DNA of 64,000 nucleotides from Heterobilharzia americana (GCA_944470555.2 OX104128.1:40159920-40223919), one strand, 5' to 3'; positions 12,301-27,300 are shown, counted from the first letter of the stretch. Notes: generated by a model from the sequence alone, not told the origin. Numbers and translations are program-made.

Positions 12301-15300
12301 GGAAAACATTAAAGCTAATTGACCATTTATTATCATTACTATTATTATTTATCCCTTGGGATCCTAGTCAAACATACGGCTTCCGTAGCACGTCTCCATT
12401 ACACTCTGTTCTCTACAATCCTTCCAACCTGGCTCCACCAATCCCCACATACTCTCATTTCTTCCTCACACAATCTCCTCCATGTCACCCTCGACACCGA
12501 TGCCCAACTCGCCGCTTCCCATCTGGGTTCCACTCGACGGCCTGTCACCGGATGTCCCCAATCGGCCTTCTCAGTGTATGCCCAATCCAACCCATCTCCA
12601 CTTCCTGCCAATGCATATTTGTTGAGTGATAGGTTCTTGGTTGGTTCGTTGCCAGCTAGCCAGCCAGCCAGAGTTCCTTGTTGCTTATTCTTATTATCCT
12701 GGCCATCTGATCTTCAGTAACGAGCCAATCTAGGCACTTGTTCATGAATGTCTCTAGTTTCTTGGAAATCCCCTTCGTAACGCACCAAGTTTATGAACCA
12801 TATAGGAACACTGACTTCATGTTGGTGGTGAAAATCTGGATGTTGCTCACGCTTTATGCTGAGTGTGGAAGATCTATACACTGGTTTCAGGTTAATGAAC
12901 GCCTGTCTTGCTGTCTTTCTGATCCTGGCTTTGACGTCGTCGTCTTAGCCGCTACCTGTAGTTGAAACGATGTTGCCTAGATGGGTGAAAGAGACTACTT
13001 TCTGGAAGTTTCTCTCGTTGATGTTGATTGGTGCCTCTTGTTGTTGTTGGTTGAGTATTTATTAACTTTACTAGATTTTAATGAAAACCATTATCTTCTA
13101 TGATACCTAAAGGTATAATTAGGTAGTTGGTGTTAAAGATATCAACCGCTGATGTGAAGTCTAGAGATTCACTAGTTAAATAATCACATCAGCGGTTTAG
13201 GTGTACCAGTATGACCACCAGGTAAGCTTGTAAACTTGTGGAAGCAATGGTCCATAAATCTTCGGAAGTTTTACAATCTGATGTCGACATGAAGTAAAAA
13301 TTAACTTTGATTCAATTTCAGCCATAAATGTAATTACCAAGAAATTCTAACATTTTCAATGGAGTTTATTTGGTGACTGGCAGTGGAATCTGTGACACGC
13401 GTTTCTTCCTGTCTGGGACTCGTCAGCTAGATTTATCTGCACCCCAGTGAGTGGCAGCATTCCCACTAAGACTTAAACCCAGTGTCCACCACTTCGAACT
13501 CCAAAGCATTATCTACTAGGCCACTAGCACTGGAGAGCCACTACTTTTGCAACCAGTATCAGTTGTTGTTTATTGATACTTGTAATTTCCCGTTGCTATA
13601 CTGGGTCGGATTGGTCAATCTTTGTTGGTAGATGAGCTCCTATGGGGAGACCTTGATACTGTCTTCATATTCATTATACTACAGTTTAGTCTCAATAAGA
13701 ACAACATCACTCACTGGGGTGCAGACACATCCAGCCGATGAGTCCCACATGGGACGAAACGCTCATCCTTGGTTCCCTTGTTAGCCACTAAGTGGACCAC
13801 AATATAATGAATATCCAGGCAGTATTGAGGCGTCCATATAGTAATCCATATGCCGACAAAGACCAAGGAATGCGATTCAGTATACCAACGGAAAATTACA
13901 AGTGTCAATAAATAACAAACATTCGCATGCTAATTACAACCCAACCCAACATTTTCTGGAGACTTTTACTTTTGTTTATTATCAGCATTAGTTTAAGCGG
14001 ATGGTTCCTAAATCTTAAGTGGACTTAAGAAAAGTCAACAACAGAAACATTAAGCTTTTTAACCAATGAATGTCGTAGGTTAGTATGTTTAGATAAAAAG
14101 ATAAAGAACAGATTACAAACAAATTCAAATGATCTCATGCTGAAAGAGAAACGAATTAGAAAAATCACTTAAACTTATGAGGGAATTATTAACTTCCCCG
14201 CAACCGAAGGCTTAAATGCTCTAGATACACTCTGGTCATTGGTTTACACCACTGAAGATTCCTTTTTTAGTATCTTCTTACTCCAATTGTTTAGTGATTT
14301 GAGATTATTTTGTGATGAGAACTACGTTTCATTTTGACTTAATGCTTCTCAACATATCCTCCACTAGAGACCATTTTACAAATTTCTAACCAACACTGAT
14401 TTCAGACACTATCTAATGTGGAGTTCATCGATCTCAAGTCAACACTGGACATAGATAGACTTTATATCCATCTTTTATTGCTGGAGAGGGTCGTTGGCAG
14501 ATTGTCATTACTTCTGGAGTATGTGCTTGAACAGTGTTCACACTTTGATTCCAGTACATCCGTGTCCGCCTAAGAAAAGGTAGGAATGATATAACCCTGT
14601 GAATTTCCCAAGCCCAGTTTAGTGATAAGGATGCTACGGCTGCTTGTAAACAGATCTTGACTAGAATGTTATCAGAACATGACAATTTTACTCATCATGA
14701 ATGATCCTAGCGCCACCTACAGTCTCTTTTAGAAACAGAAATACAGACCATTAGTGACAGTCTGATAGAGCTTGAAAAGTATTAGCGGATAGGCAGTAGC
14801 AGATAGTTATTCATACTTAAGCAGCGAACTAAGTTAAAAAGGACTGATTAGACATCGGGTGAAGAACAAACATTTTCTTATAAACACATAGCTAACACCC
14901 CTATCAAACTAATAGGATTTTGAATTCTCAATAGCCGTATGGATAAGTGAAGCTCGAGGATAACAAACCCGTGAAAATCAGAAAACTATTAGACCTGGAT
15001 GTGAGTGTAGCTATCAGATTTTCACCCTATATCAGATCTTAAAAAACAGACACACTTATTGATAGCCGGAATCACCCATACTTTGCTTGAAGGTTTCATC
15101 TGAATCCATAGATCAAGAGGTTTTCTGGTGATCTATTACTAGAACCAGTGATGAGTCAGTATACCACTCCAAAAAGTCTCTATATTTGAGCTTCTGCAGT
15201 GGTGATAGAGCTTATGTTCAGGTATCAGATGAGTTGCATACATTCAGTGGTATCAGTCAAGGGTATCTAACCCCTCCTTTTTTATTTAAATTTGTCAAAG

Positions 15301-18300
15301 ACATGTTTATGAAAGCCTTGTTCAGTCTATATGGTTTTATAAGGAGTAATCTTGTCATAGTAAACTGATTTGTGAAGGTAGGACAGAAAGCCATTTTAGT
15401 CATTTTTAGTGAAGTTAATAAAAAATGCGGAGTCTTGTGGATACTCCAAGTGATAAGCTGGGGATTTTCAGGGTGCGTTTCACACCACCCAGATGCAAAC
15501 TCTTAATTCTGGAATAATCTGTTTCAGCATCTTGGCTGATTCTAGAGCGTGAAATGGTCTAGAACGTCGACCTCTTTACTTAGGACGTTCGATAGGTCAT
15601 GATGGGCCAGTTTTATAAGAAATTCTCGTTACGGATATAAAAACCTTGATTGAGTTTCGCTAAATGACACCATTTATGGTACCGGTCAAGTGTTGTGTGA
15701 AGTATTTTGCCTTGGTCAACCATGTACCTATTAAATAACGGTACTAAAGGTGGAGAACATGAGAAGGTTCCAGGTAACCGTCGTAGGATTGTATATATGT
15801 AATGTAGGTCAGTCAGGTTGTAAAACCACATCCACTTAGGTGGCTGGTACATATGTTACGCCCACCTAGTCAGTATTAACCACATTATGAGATGTTAGCT
15901 AGTGTTTTTAAGCTGAAGAATGGTAAGAGGCGTTAAGAATAAAAACGACGTCAGTCTATCAAGTCTTTAACTGTAAGAGTGAGTCGCGAACGCAACAGCA
16001 TACTTCTCGATTAGGGTTCACGTATCAGACACAATCTACAGTTTAAAGCTCTATGTAATATGGCTCAGAATGGATCTCACTGGTGCAAATGCATCCGCAA
16101 ATTATCTTCATCCTAATCATTGTACCATATTTTAGTGCTCCATTGTTTTCCATTGTTATGCCTTTTCAAAGATTTTAATTATATTTTCCGCATTTACCCA
16201 TCCCTTATCGAGCCGCCATGTATCTTATTGTGCTGATATAACATGAACCGTTACTAGGTAATGCGAGGTCCTTCGTTGATATTAAGTGACTAAGTGACTG
16301 ACTTTTTCAAATAAATACAAGTTAAACTATGGTGCTGTGGCAGACTGTAATTCAACTATATTTGGTTTCTGAGATGCACCACACAGTGAGACTGTAATAT
16401 TTACTGAAAAATACTATTTCACTGTGTGATGCACTCAAAAAACAAGTTATAACGGAAATTTCAACATAAAAGTAATTGTTAGCAAGTAACTGTATGCATC
16501 ATCTTTCCCATTCTACAGTTACATCAGTAATGATGCATACAGTAATCCTTAATCATTCCACTGAAGTCATCTTCCTGTCTGTTTGCTCTGTACTTACATA
16601 TTCAGAAGGTAAATGAAGAATCAGCCCAACTGAAACAAGAAGCTGAAGTACAAAATAATCGTTTAGAAGAACGTGAATTACAAATATCTCAAATGAATGA
16701 AAGGACACGTGTTATGGAGACAGACTGTAGGAGAATGCATGAACGTTTCGAAGAGGTTGAAATGAAGTTACGCAAAGAAAGGGAAGAATGTTCACGTCTA
16801 CGTAATCAACTTCAGAGTATTGAAGAAGAGAAAGTTAAACTCCAGGTAATTTGATTCAATAAATTAATTTTTTGATGAAATCTAAGAGTAGAAACCCAAA
16901 GCAGTGAAAACAAAAAAACACGCTGAAAACCATATCAACTGCAGAAATTTAAACAAGGAATTAAACTGTATGAATTGCATTTTAGAGTGTTAGTAAATAG
17001 CTAAACAGGATAGTATTCAGAAGTGTATTTCATGGAGTAACGGCAACAACAACGCTATCTCTCAGCAATCATCTGCATTTATCAGGAATTTAGTTGTGTC
17101 TGCCATCTAAGGGTTTCTGATATACCTGTTTGTCTGAACCTCATTGAATGGAGATGAGGTAGAACTCGGGATTGTCTGTTTGAATATTGGTCAAAACCAA
17201 TGAACGACAGATTAACTTCCACTTAAGGTATAGCTATTTTGCGGGAGTATTGGTAGAGAGAATTTCGATGAAATTATTCTTTTTAAATTATTTAAAGAGG
17301 TAAACACCTGGTAGGTTGACCACTGACATGGTGACTTATTGTTAGGGAATAAAATTTATTCTCCTGAAAATACCACATCTGAATGCATAGCTGTCTATGA
17401 TCGAGCGGGATGCGTTGTGTATTGTCTACTCGCTTCATCTACGATATGATTAGTTTTGCACGATTATTTAAGCCTCCGCTGGTTTGGACTGATACTCCTT
17501 ATCTCTATGACTTTGCTACCAAATGATGACCAACTTGTGTACTTAATGTAGTCATATAATGTGATTAGGTACTTGGTATTTTCTGATTTTTGTACTAGAT
17601 AGCACATTTTAGAATTCCTGATGGAAGACATGTTTGGTGAAGGTTCAGGATGCATTCTATTGATGATTACCAATAAGTATGAAGCCGAAATAAAACAGGT
17701 CTCCTCTCTGATTGCCTCTTAGCATGGAACACAAAACAAGGCGAATCATAGGGATTCGGCAATTATCTTGTTAGTCGCATCGCCAATTCGGCACAGAGAT
17801 TTGAGGCTTTATAACAGCTGGTCTCAGATGAAGCTGATTAAGAAATGACTAACACGATTTATTTCTCTCCAGACTGGATCCGGATGAGCCCATTAGCAAG
17901 AACGGGATTGTTTTCTAAATTCTTCACTGGTGAAAATTTTGTTATTTAAATACACCGTATGATAAAAGCAAACTGAAAATCCATGATCTTGAAGTATCAA
18001 CAAAAATGCACCGTACTAGATAAATCTCTCCTACTTTACCTAGGTGGATCCTCAGTTTGTAGCTTTGACTTATATAGCTTGAAAATAACTAGAAAACGTA
18101 CGATATACCAACTGGTCCTTAGGCTAAAGCTAATTCAAGACTATTTTTGCATTGTTATAGAAAATATCTTTCTTGCTTGACTAATCTCCTAATCGCAAAA
18201 GAACACACACATTTCAGTGTTATACGGGTGATGTTCCAAAATACGGTTCATTCACGTCAATATGCCAATTAAATAGCATAGGAATGCTGTTTTATATTCA

Positions 18301-21300
18301 TTCCTATGGCATCTAAGGAATTTACGCCTAGGTTCTTTCACGTTTCTTCATTTCAATGTCGCATTTATTCCATCAAAATTATTTGGCTACTTAAACTTAA
18401 ATTTAAGTAGTCAAACTATTTTTGCTTCAATAGTAAAACGAATTATTTTTTAAAACATTAGAATTTCACGCATTCAGTATATTCAGTAATAACGTTTTGC
18501 TCATACATCCATGAAACTACCTTCAAATGAATTATTATTTTTCAGTGTGACCTAGAGAATTTGACGTGTGAACGTAGTGACTTGATTAAGCATCAACGTC
18601 AAGTTGAAAAACGATCACAAATAAATTTATCTGAACGTGATCGACTGTCAAGACAAGTAAATGATTTAAATGACATAAAAGAAAATCTTGAAAAACAACT
18701 AAGGCAATTAGAGAAAGACTTTTCCGATCAAACTACTAAATATCAGGTAAGTATTGTGATTTTATTAGTATTATTATTTGTCCCTTGGGTTCAGTAGCAC
18801 GTCTCCATTACACTCTGTTCTCTGCAATCCTTTCAACCTGGCTCCACCAATCCCCACATACTCTCATTTCTTCTCACACAATCTCCTCCATGTCACCCTC
18901 GACACCGATGCCCAACTCGCCGCTTCCCATCTGGGTTCCACTCGACGGCCTGTCACCGGATGTCCCCAATCGGCCTTCTCAGTGTATGCCCAATCCAATC
19001 CATCTCCACTTCCTGCCAATGCATATTTGTTGAGTGATAGGTTCTTGGTTGGTTCGTTGCCAGCTAGCCAGCCAGCCAGAGTTCCTTGTTGCTTATTCTT
19101 ATTATCCTGGCCATCTGAGCTTCAGTAACGAGCCAATCTAGGCACTTGTTCATGAATGTCCGTAGTTTCTTGGAAATCCCCTTCGTAACGCACCAAGTTT
19201 ATGAACCATATAGGAACACTGACTTCATGTTGGTGGTGAAAATCTGGATGTTGCTCACGCTTTGTGCTGAGTGTGGAAGATTTACACACTGGTTTCAGGT
19301 TAATGAACGCCTGTCTTGCTGTCTTTCTGATCCTGGCTTTGATGTCGTCGTCTTAGCCGCTACCTGTATTTGAAACGATGTTGTCTAGATATGTGAAAGA
19401 GACTACTTTCTAGAAGTTTCTCCCGTTGATGTTGATTGGTGCCTCTTGTTGTTGTTGGTGGTGATGTTGTTTGGGTATCTTCATCACCCCTGTATTCTCT
19501 ACCTTCACTTGAAATCCCGTCTTCCTTGGCTGCCCTGCTCTGCCTCTTCTGTCAACTTGTTAGTTTTCGCCTGTAGATGTTCAAGTTTGTGTGTGTGACA
19601 TGAGACACAAGTCATCGGTGAAATTCAAGTCTTCTAGGGACTTTTCCCCGATCATGCCAGCGTATCCTTCTTTTCTTGCTCCTCACAGTTGTCTGCTGCA
19701 TGATCCAGTCGACCACAATCGGGAATATCATGTGCGATAGTGGGCAGCTTTGTTTTACTCCTGTCTTGCCTTCAAAAGCACCATTGAGCTTCCCATTTGG
19801 ATTACTTGGCTGGCATGTGGCGTCTTCATATAGTTGTTGAGTGATATTGATAAAGGTTTGTGGTATTGCGTATTGTTGAAGCGGTTTCCAAATTACTTGT
19901 CGGTCGACGCTGTCAAAGGCCTTTTCAAAGTCGATGAAGTTGAGGTAAGGTAGAGAGTTGACTGCCATTCTATACTCTGTTCCATGATGATGCATAGAAT
20001 GGCGTTGCAATTTTTTCCGCAAATGATTTTGTACTTCCTGAATCCAGTCTGCCTGTTCCGGTAGTAGTCTTGAATACAGTTCATCGTTGAGTCTCTCCAG
20101 TACAATGTGGCTTAATATTTCGCTTGCTCTGGGTGGACAGGAGAGTGATCCCGCGCCAGTCCCTGCAAAGGCTTAGGTCGCCCTTCTCCGGCAGTTTGAC
20201 AAGGTAACCCTTACTCCAATCGCCAGGTACCTTCTCTTCCTTCCACACCTTCTGCAATAGTAGTGTGAGCATGTCCGCTGTTGTCTCTGCGTCTGCTCTC
20301 AGTGCTTCTGGAGAGATTCCATCTGGTCCTGCTGCTTTCCTACATTTCAGCAGCTTTATGGCGTTCAGGACTTCCACTTTTGTGGGAGGATTTGTGTTCA
20401 CTCGTAGTTCTGCGGCTGGGTTGCTGGTGGTATTTCTGGACGAAGTGCAGGTTGTGGTGGTGGTCAATACAACAGCGTCTTGAAGTAATCGACCCATCGT
20501 TTCCTTTGTTTCTCTTCTTTGGTAATTAATTTCAGTCATCATCTTTTATTGGTTTCATCTGTGCTGATCTCTTCCCTCCCAGATAGTAACCTGGTTATTT
20601 GATACAATGTTGTCATTCCTACCAGCAGCCTGTTCTGCTTCACTTGCCAGTGCGTCGTAGAAGTGTCTTTTGCCTTTGCGTGCACTCTTCTTAACTTGTT
20701 TGTCTAGTGAATGTTTTATACATTGTACTCAGATCCTCTTGTCGTTGTACATCCTTGCAATAGTTTATCTCCTGCTTCACCATCCTCCTCTCCTCTATCA
20801 GCTTCCATGTGTCCATCGAGATCCATTCCTCATCTTCTTTCTTCTTTCTTCATAATACAGTTATGCAGGTTTCTTTCCATATCTCTTTCAAAGATTTCAA
20901 TGTTCTTCCACACAGGTTTCTTCAGGGATGTTGCTCGATATCTCCCATTTTGTCTTGATGGCTGACTGACGTGAAGATGTGCTTTGTAGTTTCGTCCTTC
21001 ATTTTCCGAGTGTTGTACTTGAACTGAGGTCTATTACCAGCTTCCTTGAAGGCTTTTAACTTGATTTGGAAGGTTCATTGCACTAGATGGTGAGTGGTCT
21101 GAACCTACATCTGCTCCTCTTCTTCATCTGATCTGGTGTCAAGTAGACTGACTGCGTCTCCACCTTCTTCACGCTGAGGTAAAGTCGATCTGATTTTTAG
21201 TTTAGTGTATCTCGGTATCTGATGAAATCCATGCCACACGCTTTTTGGATATCCTTCTACTTTAACACACTGCTTCCAATCACCAAATCGTTGAATGCAC

Positions 21301-24300
21301 AGAATTCTGCAAACAATTCTCCATTCTCCTTCATCACCTCACCGAGCGCTTCTTGACCCAAGGTTTGTTCTCTCCCTGTGTTGTCTGCTCCCAGTTTGGC
21401 ATTCATTTCACCCCACCCATTAGAATTTTGATGTCACCAACTGAGGTCTTGTCCAGTGTTGATTGCAATTGTCTGTAGAATTCCTCCTCCTTCTCTTCAT
21501 CTGCATTATTTGTAGGTGCGTAGGGTAGCATTGTATGATTATGACCTTCCTTCCTTTTTAGTTGAATCTTGCTGCCATGATCCTGGAGGAGATTGGTTTC
21601 CACTGCATGACAGCGAGTCTTCGATGCTGTTGGGGACATCATGATAGCCACTCCAATACACAGTGTGATCGTGGTTGTCGTCTGGGTCACAATATCTGAG
21701 TAGATTATTGATTCTCCAGTTGACAGTTTGGAGAGTCCACTCCCATTCCATCTGCTTTCGCAGATGTATACATTCTGACAGCACCAAGACACCAGTTAGA
21801 CTACAAAATATCAGCCGATTGTAGATAAGGGATTGACCTAAAGAAGTCTACATGTTGCTAAGAATCGATAAGATACTCCACATTACTTGACTTGAATAGG
21901 TAATTTATCTACCTTTAACCTTATACCACTGTGGGGCTCATTCTCATCACCTGAATTCATCTTTCAGTGCATTGATTTATCTCATCTATCTGATGAAGAC
22001 TCCTGATTAACACAGATAGTGTTCAGCTACTCATTTTGTTCAGTGATGCATTTTCCCTTTTCTCTTTGCCTTCTTTAATTATGAACTAACGGCTTGGTAC
22101 AACCAATCAATGTCTTCAACATTTAACGTGTTTGATACAGGCGTGTTTGTGTTTGATATCGTTTAGTTTACTTGTTAGACTTTTGTTCTTGAGTCTTGAT
22201 TTAAATATTTTTCTGACTGAATTAGGAATGTGAAACGTCATGCGTAAACCATGTTCGTGCCGAAATTCTTAAGATTTATGCTTATTGTAAGAACAGTTAT
22301 TGACAAAAAGCAAATCACTACAAAACCAGTGTTATGATTTTCGTTTCTATTGTTAGAAACAATGTTAACGGAGGACTTTATGAAAACTGGATTTAGAGAG
22401 CAAATACAGGGCGAACCAGTAGTTTGTACTTCTTTAATATATTGTTCAGCAAGGGGAGGATATAGCATATTTTGACGCCTAAAGCGACATAATATTAAAT
22501 ACAGGTTTATTTCCTAGTATCGATGCGTTCAGCACTGGTTCGAGATGCGTTTTTAGATCTCAGTAACATTAGTTTAAAAAACGTGTCTGTACTGTTCTAT
22601 ATCATAATAAAACACCAACTGGAAAGGTAATCTCGATGTTTTGGCAGGTTTTTTACTTCTTACGTCTAGGTTAACTGCAACTGACGCTAAAGCTCAACCT
22701 AACCAATAAGTCCTCTTGATTTTGTCTAGGAATGTAGTTTTTCACGGTAAGGAAAACTGATTGGCTATTTCAGTAGTTATCAGAGTGTCCTTCGGAGTCA
22801 CCCGTTAATTGTACTGATGGTCTAGTTGGTTACCTGACTTCAGCACTTGAGCACAAGTAACTTACAGTAATAAACCACTGACTATTCACGGATCATACTG
22901 AGGGGAATTGAAAGACCAAACTGTAACCATACTCTCCAGCTCAAGAAACTTGTGATAACGAGAATAAAGACGGTAATGATTGATAACAATCACTTATGTA
23001 CCAACATATGAACAGGTTAAGGCGGTTACGATCTGATTACCTGTAAGCGAATAGTCAGTCACGGGTACTACCAAGGTCAGAAAAAACCAGCCAATAAATA
23101 TCTGTTAATCAAAGTAACTCTACTCCCTTATTCACTTCAATAACTACGTGTGAACACTACTCAAACTGAAATCTACTTCTAAAGGTCTCAGGAGTATACT
23201 TTGTCTAATTGTTAGTGCACGATGAAAAGGAGGTTGCCTTCAGATTAATAGAAACAGTAAAGAATAGTGAATATCATTCTAGCAAAGAAACTTATATGAC
23301 TGTCAATGGATTTTGTGATTAAACATTAAAGAAAAATTAAAAAATCATTGGCCTGTTGTTGTTTATTCACAAAGTTAGTTTCCTGAATACAGGATGCCTA
23401 CCGATATCTACAATTTGTGTAACTAGCCTTTTGAGACCCAGTATTGTATATTTAATGTTTGGCTGTTCACGTTTTTCCTTGGATAAAGGCTGTTATATGC
23501 AGTTATTAACACCGTGCAATCAAAGTTAGATGAATTTGTAGCTCAAAGTAAAATTTGTTAAGAGTATGTAAAATAGAAAATTGTTATTCTTTACAGAGTA
23601 CACTAATCCAAAGGTAGTCTATCATTATAATTAAGAAAACCGAAAAATTTGTGAATTTGAAAGGAAAAAAGATCAGTTTTATGATAATTTTGTTCAGTAT
23701 TATGATCGGAGATAATTTACTTGTTTCAAGATCATAATGGCATAAAGTAGCTATAATCAAGTTCATAGATTGGCTAAATTTCAAATTATAAGTTTGTCTA
23801 CTTGACTACTTCATTTACCTGGTCCACATACACACAAATACCTCACTTCCTCCGTGATAACATCTCTAGTTATAATACGCACAGACAAGTGACCTCAGAG
23901 AATAACACTTACTGATGAGTGTTAGTAGGGACAAAACGCATGTTTAGGGCTACGACTAGGTTGGTGTCCATTACTTCATATTGAATCTTTAACTGTGCAG
24001 AAATAAAACTTATTTGGTGAAGTTTGTACATGTACGTTAAAGAGGTATAAACACAAAAACTGCCAAATCGAATTTGTTTATACGCGTAGTGATCAATGTT
24101 TCAAGAGAATGAATTCAGTTCAAGGTGGTTAACTAGTTAAAAACACTTTTTCAACAAATTCAATGCCCGTAAGTGTTAGTTCTCTTCATAATAAACAGGT
24201 ATAAAGTTTACTAAAAATTATGTGAAATGACTTACGAAGTCTCTTTGTACTGCGTAACTCTTCAGTTACTGAGGGTGAGAAACTAAATTGTTTTTATAGG

Positions 24301-27300
24301 GAAACAGATTGCATTTTATTCTGGTCTTTAGAAAGATCATACACTGGATAACGTTCCAGATACAATTTACTGTCTATATTCATATGAATATGGACAATAA
24401 GTTGTTATCCAGTAAATGATACTGTTTCACTGTGTAACGTTCCTAATAAACAAACTTAAAATGGAATTACAATTTGCCACAGTGACCAAGTTTTACTCCT
24501 ACTTTGATGGCGTCAAATTCCTTGGAAATATAAGGAGACAGCAATATGAAGAAAGATAAGATATCATACCAGGCTTCCTAGTTGAAGATAATTTCATGTA
24601 TTATAACTTTAGTAAATGAAGGCCTTTGTTTTTTACACTTATTTGTAATGCACACTAACGACTGCGTATAACCGTATAACTCATAAGAGTCGTCAGCAAA
24701 ACGTTACGTAGAAAAATCGTACTACTTACTGTTTAAAAGTAGTACATGTTGAAAAAGTTGTTTTTAAACTTAGAATATGCAAACGGTTACAAAAAGTATG
24801 TAAGCTTCCTGTCCAACATTTGTCAGCTTCCAGATACTACGATATTATCATCTTGACTATCTGAGATAGCTGTGGTTTGGCAGACTTGTACTGATACTGG
24901 GTGATGATCTAGGGTAAAGTGAAAATCTGGACCGTGGAGGGATTCGAACCAGCAGTGACCAGGTTTCCACCCCGGTGCTCTACCAACCCGGTTCAAATTT
25001 TCATTTCAACTTCAATCATCACCCAGTATCAATACGATATTACCCAGTTAATTTTTGAAGAAAGTAAATTAATATCATAATTATACTTTACTTCAAAATG
25101 ATAATTTCGGTTTTGTCTTTTTTCTCAGCTTGAACGTGAAGCAAATGAAAAACTTCAACAACGTATTGATACAGCAATTCATAACAAGAATTCAACAGAT
25201 AGACGGGTTAATTGGCTTGAACAGCAAGCAGATGATTTGAGATCACAAATCAATCAATTAGAACAACAATTATCAACACAAAAGGATGAAAATAAATGGA
25301 TGTCAGAAACAAATGAAAAGTTAACGACCGACAATGAATCACTCAGAGTGTGTGATTCTTTTGAAGCCAATTTTAGCATGACTTGTTTTGTTTTAGACGA
25401 GATAGTTGTTTTCATGGTGCATTTCATGATAAGTTAAGGTTAATTATTTGTAGCACATCTGGCGTCAAATTAACCTCTTAAATTTCTCTGCTTCCCGTCA
25501 CTTTCAATGGTTTTGAATACAATTTCTCCTACAGTACTGCAGGCCTGTAGATTCAAATCTCTTCGTGACTAGAATAATCAACTATTTCAAACATTTTAAA
25601 AGTCTTTCAACTGAAGAAGACTTTTAATTTACCCTTATAACAAGTTTGACAATCGACACTGATTCACCATTCTGAAAGTTACAAACGTTTAGTCCTGCAC
25701 CAAAAATATGGATGACACATTTACTGTGTCAAAATCGGAACATATCGACAATTTCCTCACACACATAAATTCAGTAGTAGGGGCAATCTAATTCACATAT
25801 GAGGTAGAAAATGAACAAGGAGAATTATCTACGTTGGATTCCAAGATAAAACGAAGGATAGACGGTGGTTTGTATACTACCGTCTACGGAAAACCGATAC
25901 ATTCCAACAGGTATCTAGGCTTCAAGTCATCCCATCCAATATCAGTTAAGGCAGGCTTAGTCAAATGTCTAATTAATAAAGCTAGAAAACTGACTGATCA
26001 GAGCAAAGACCTAAACAAGGAATTGAAACACGTAAAACAAGCACTAATAGTTAATAATTATCCTTCGCAGTTTATCAAGAAATTCATACGAACACATGAG
26101 AAACGAAATAATAACAATAACACGAGTGAAAATAATAACGACAACACAAGTAGAAAGGAGTTCACAGCCTCCATTTTGTTACCCTGCAAGGAAAACACAT
26201 CAGAAACGCTACGTAGGATTCTCAACAAAGCTGGAACTCAGAGATAAGCTTTGTTTGCTTAAAGATCCAATAGAATTAATTGAGCAAAATACTCTAATCT
26301 ACCGAATTTCATGTAATGACTATGGGGTCAAGTACACAAGTCAAACTAGGAGGTCGGGGTCATTTAGAATAGCCGGACACAGGGATTTAGTTGAATATAG
26401 AATGACAGACCTGAATAAGATCAAGAATCTAGAAAAACTCGGCCACTGCATTGCATGCAATAACACAACCACACAATAGAGTGGAACAAAGCGACTGGAC
26501 TTAAGTCCAATATAATTGGGTGGAGAGAGAGATTGATTACTGAATCTTTGTTCATTGAATCAACACCTAACACATGTAACAGAAATTACACAATACCTAT
26601 ACCACAGATATGGAAACTTCTATTGTCAATAACAACAAACTATATGAAGTGACATAACTAGAAAAATCAAATGTCGAAAGTTGTGTGATTACAGTGATAG
26701 GATTATGTGCGAAAATTTATCCTCGAAACGTCATCAAGTAAGTAATACTATATCACTGTGTGTTATAAATCAAATGAACAAATCTAATATGTAATTAAAT
26801 TGCACCACAGTGCCCAAGTTTTTTCTTGGTTGCTGAGTTATATGATACGTCCAACCTCATCCTTTTTCGCAATGTTTTTGAATTAAAACGAAGGTAACGA
26901 GAAATATCGTTGTATACTTCATTATTATTACCATGAAAAAAGTAATCGTATGGTTCTAAAGGGTATTTTCAACAGCGTAATCATTTATCACTAACATTGT
27001 TTTAAATTCGTTGCTTGAGAAGCGCTTAATAAAACGTTTCTCATGTTCTCCAAAGTTATTTAAAGGAATTTACTTAAAGAATATGGCAACCACCTGCATT
27101 TATGTTACGATGTTTATCTACAATCTTAGGAGATACCAACAGTTTTCTTGATCAGAAATGTGTTAACAACCTAGTTCCTGCATACACTGGTTTGTGGTAT
27201 CAAGTAAACCACTGTAGTGGCTACGTTAATGTCATACATACTATGTCAAAATCCCAAGGTACAGTGCAATCTGATGTAACGCAAATAAACTTTTGACAGA

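Noticed and set aside
12279..12965. + strand ORFs of 75-133 codons over the LINE copies (also at 8131-8590, 18778-19373, 29514-30130)
   Set aside because: They are the antisense of the LINE C-terminal domain, repeated in each copy; the real coding strand is the - strand.
19612..20542. Host gene on the - strand (RT-like ORFs of 136 and 153 codons)
   Set aside because: RT motifs A and B and the neighbouring endonuclease and LINE tail show these are parts of LINE copy C with frameshifts.
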